DNA of 6,982 nt, taken from assembly GCA_041859375.1 (NCBI GenBank), contig JBHEKP010000177.1:1-6982 (forward strand), read 5' to 3'. The translations under genes and the position numbers were made by a program. Below the pieces are notes generated by a model. It made no database searches. It saw nothing but the letters and a program-made list of their open reading frames with translations, and was not told the DNA's origin. This DNA comes from JBHEKP01 sp041859375 (GTDB lineage Bacteria; Hydrogenedentota; Hydrogenedentia; Hydrogenedentales; CAITNO01). This document shows, one piece after another, positions 6,536 to 6,982 of the stretch (positions are counted from its first letter, which is position 1; every line of letters starts with the position of its first letter).

Positions 6536-6982
6536 ATGAGAAAAACAGCGGTTTTGGCGCTTTTTGCCGCCTTGATGACGGTTTGGGGTGCGACAGCCGG
6601 GGCCCAGGAGGCCACGGCGCAGGCGCCCGCACCGGTGGCGGCGCCGGCGGGAGACCTGAAACTGAAGGACAACCTGGGTTCGGTAAGCGCGGGCCAGACC
6701 ACGCTGGCGGACCAGACGGACGTGGCGGTGACCGTGTACAACAACGACCGCGCGCTGGTGCGGGACCGGCGCAAGATCACCCTGGCACCGGGCGAGATTT
6801 CGCTGAAGTTCATGGATGTGGCGCAGGGCATCCGCCCGGAGACGGTGAGCCTGGCCTCGCTGAACGATCCGGGCAACCTGCGCATCCTGGAGCAGAATTT
6901 CGAATTTGATCTCATGAGCCCGGAAAAGCTCATGGAGAAATACGTGGGCCGCGAGGTCACACTGGTCAACAAGAGCAACGAC
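6536..6982 (+). CDS. Exported DUF4139-family protein (N-terminal 149 residues; runs off window)
   Basis: The frame is open for exactly 149 codons from ATG 6536 to the window end. GGGAG (6524-6528) lies 7 nt upstream. The signal peptide is MRKTAVLALFAALMTVWGAT, with a likely cut AGA|QE after residue 23. An Ala/Pro-rich linker (25-39) follows. From about residue 60 the sequence matches the pattern I know from DUF4139 proteins: DVAVTVYNNDRALVRDRRKI (62-81), TLAPGEISLKFMDVAQGIRP (82-101), then RILEQNFEFDLMSPEKLMEK (116-135) and KYVGREVTLVNKSND. The family is widespread in bacteria as exported proteins of roughly 450-700 residues with no established biochemical role. The gene is divergent from the TPR-lepB operon and may share regulation through the 173-bp gap. 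Nothing in the part seen is broken; only the start of the gene is visible. Confidence 0.87.
   Translation, partial: MRKTAVLALFAALMTVWGATAGAQEATAQAPAPVAAPAGDLKLKDNLGSVSAGQTTLADQTDVAVTVYNNDRALVRDRRKITLAPGEISLKFMDVAQGIRPETVSLASLNDPGNLRILEQNFEFDLMSPEKLMEKYVGREVTLVNKSND

Noticed and set aside
6363..6632. A 90-residue N-terminal extension of the TPR protein
   Set aside because: It would overlap the divergent DUF4139 gene and its promoter and bury the signal peptide inside the protein. ATG 6362 has a good ribosome binding site.

Overview
The window is GC-rich, densely coded bacterial DNA with strong G/C third-position bias. It holds four genes on the minus strand and the start of one on the plus strand. 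Four of the five products have clear Sec signal peptides. The fifth is the signal peptidase that would cleave them. Cleavable signal peptides, a large exported protease with BACON-like repeats, an exported parallel beta-helix protein and a DUF4139 protein suggest an uncultured Gram-negative lineage such as Hydrogenedentes, Planctomycetes/PVC or a relative. That placement is an inference from style, not from a marker gene.

Layout from left to right. Positions 1-3107 (minus) carry a very large partial gene that enters the window without its stop codon. It encodes a gingipain-type (family C25) cysteine protease with a pro-region, a catalytic domain with visible His and Cys motifs, two BACON-like modules, a beta-sandwich module and the start of another repeat. 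The 194-bp gap 3108-3301 holds its ribosome binding site, a good TTGACA promoter candidate and a 17-bp dyad. Positions 3302-4594 (minus) encode a secreted right-handed parallel beta-helix protein. The gap 4595-4784 carries short repeats and inverted repeats of a dispersed-element kind. Positions 4785-5360 (minus) encode type I signal peptidase (lepB), 3 bp behind a secreted TPR protein at 5364-6362 (minus). A divergent, AT-richer promoter region (6363-6535) separates these from a plus-strand gene, 6536 to beyond the right edge, encoding an exported DUF4139-family protein.

The TPR and lepB genes look like one translationally coupled transcript. The beta-helix and C25 genes probably have their own promoters. 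The common thread is protein export and extracellular or envelope function: LepB would process the precursors of the other four. I found no RNA genes, CRISPR array, insertion sequence or phage genes. No defence or otherwise plainly new system is visible. The most unusual item is the modular C25 protease, which is easy to miss because it has no stop codon inside the window.
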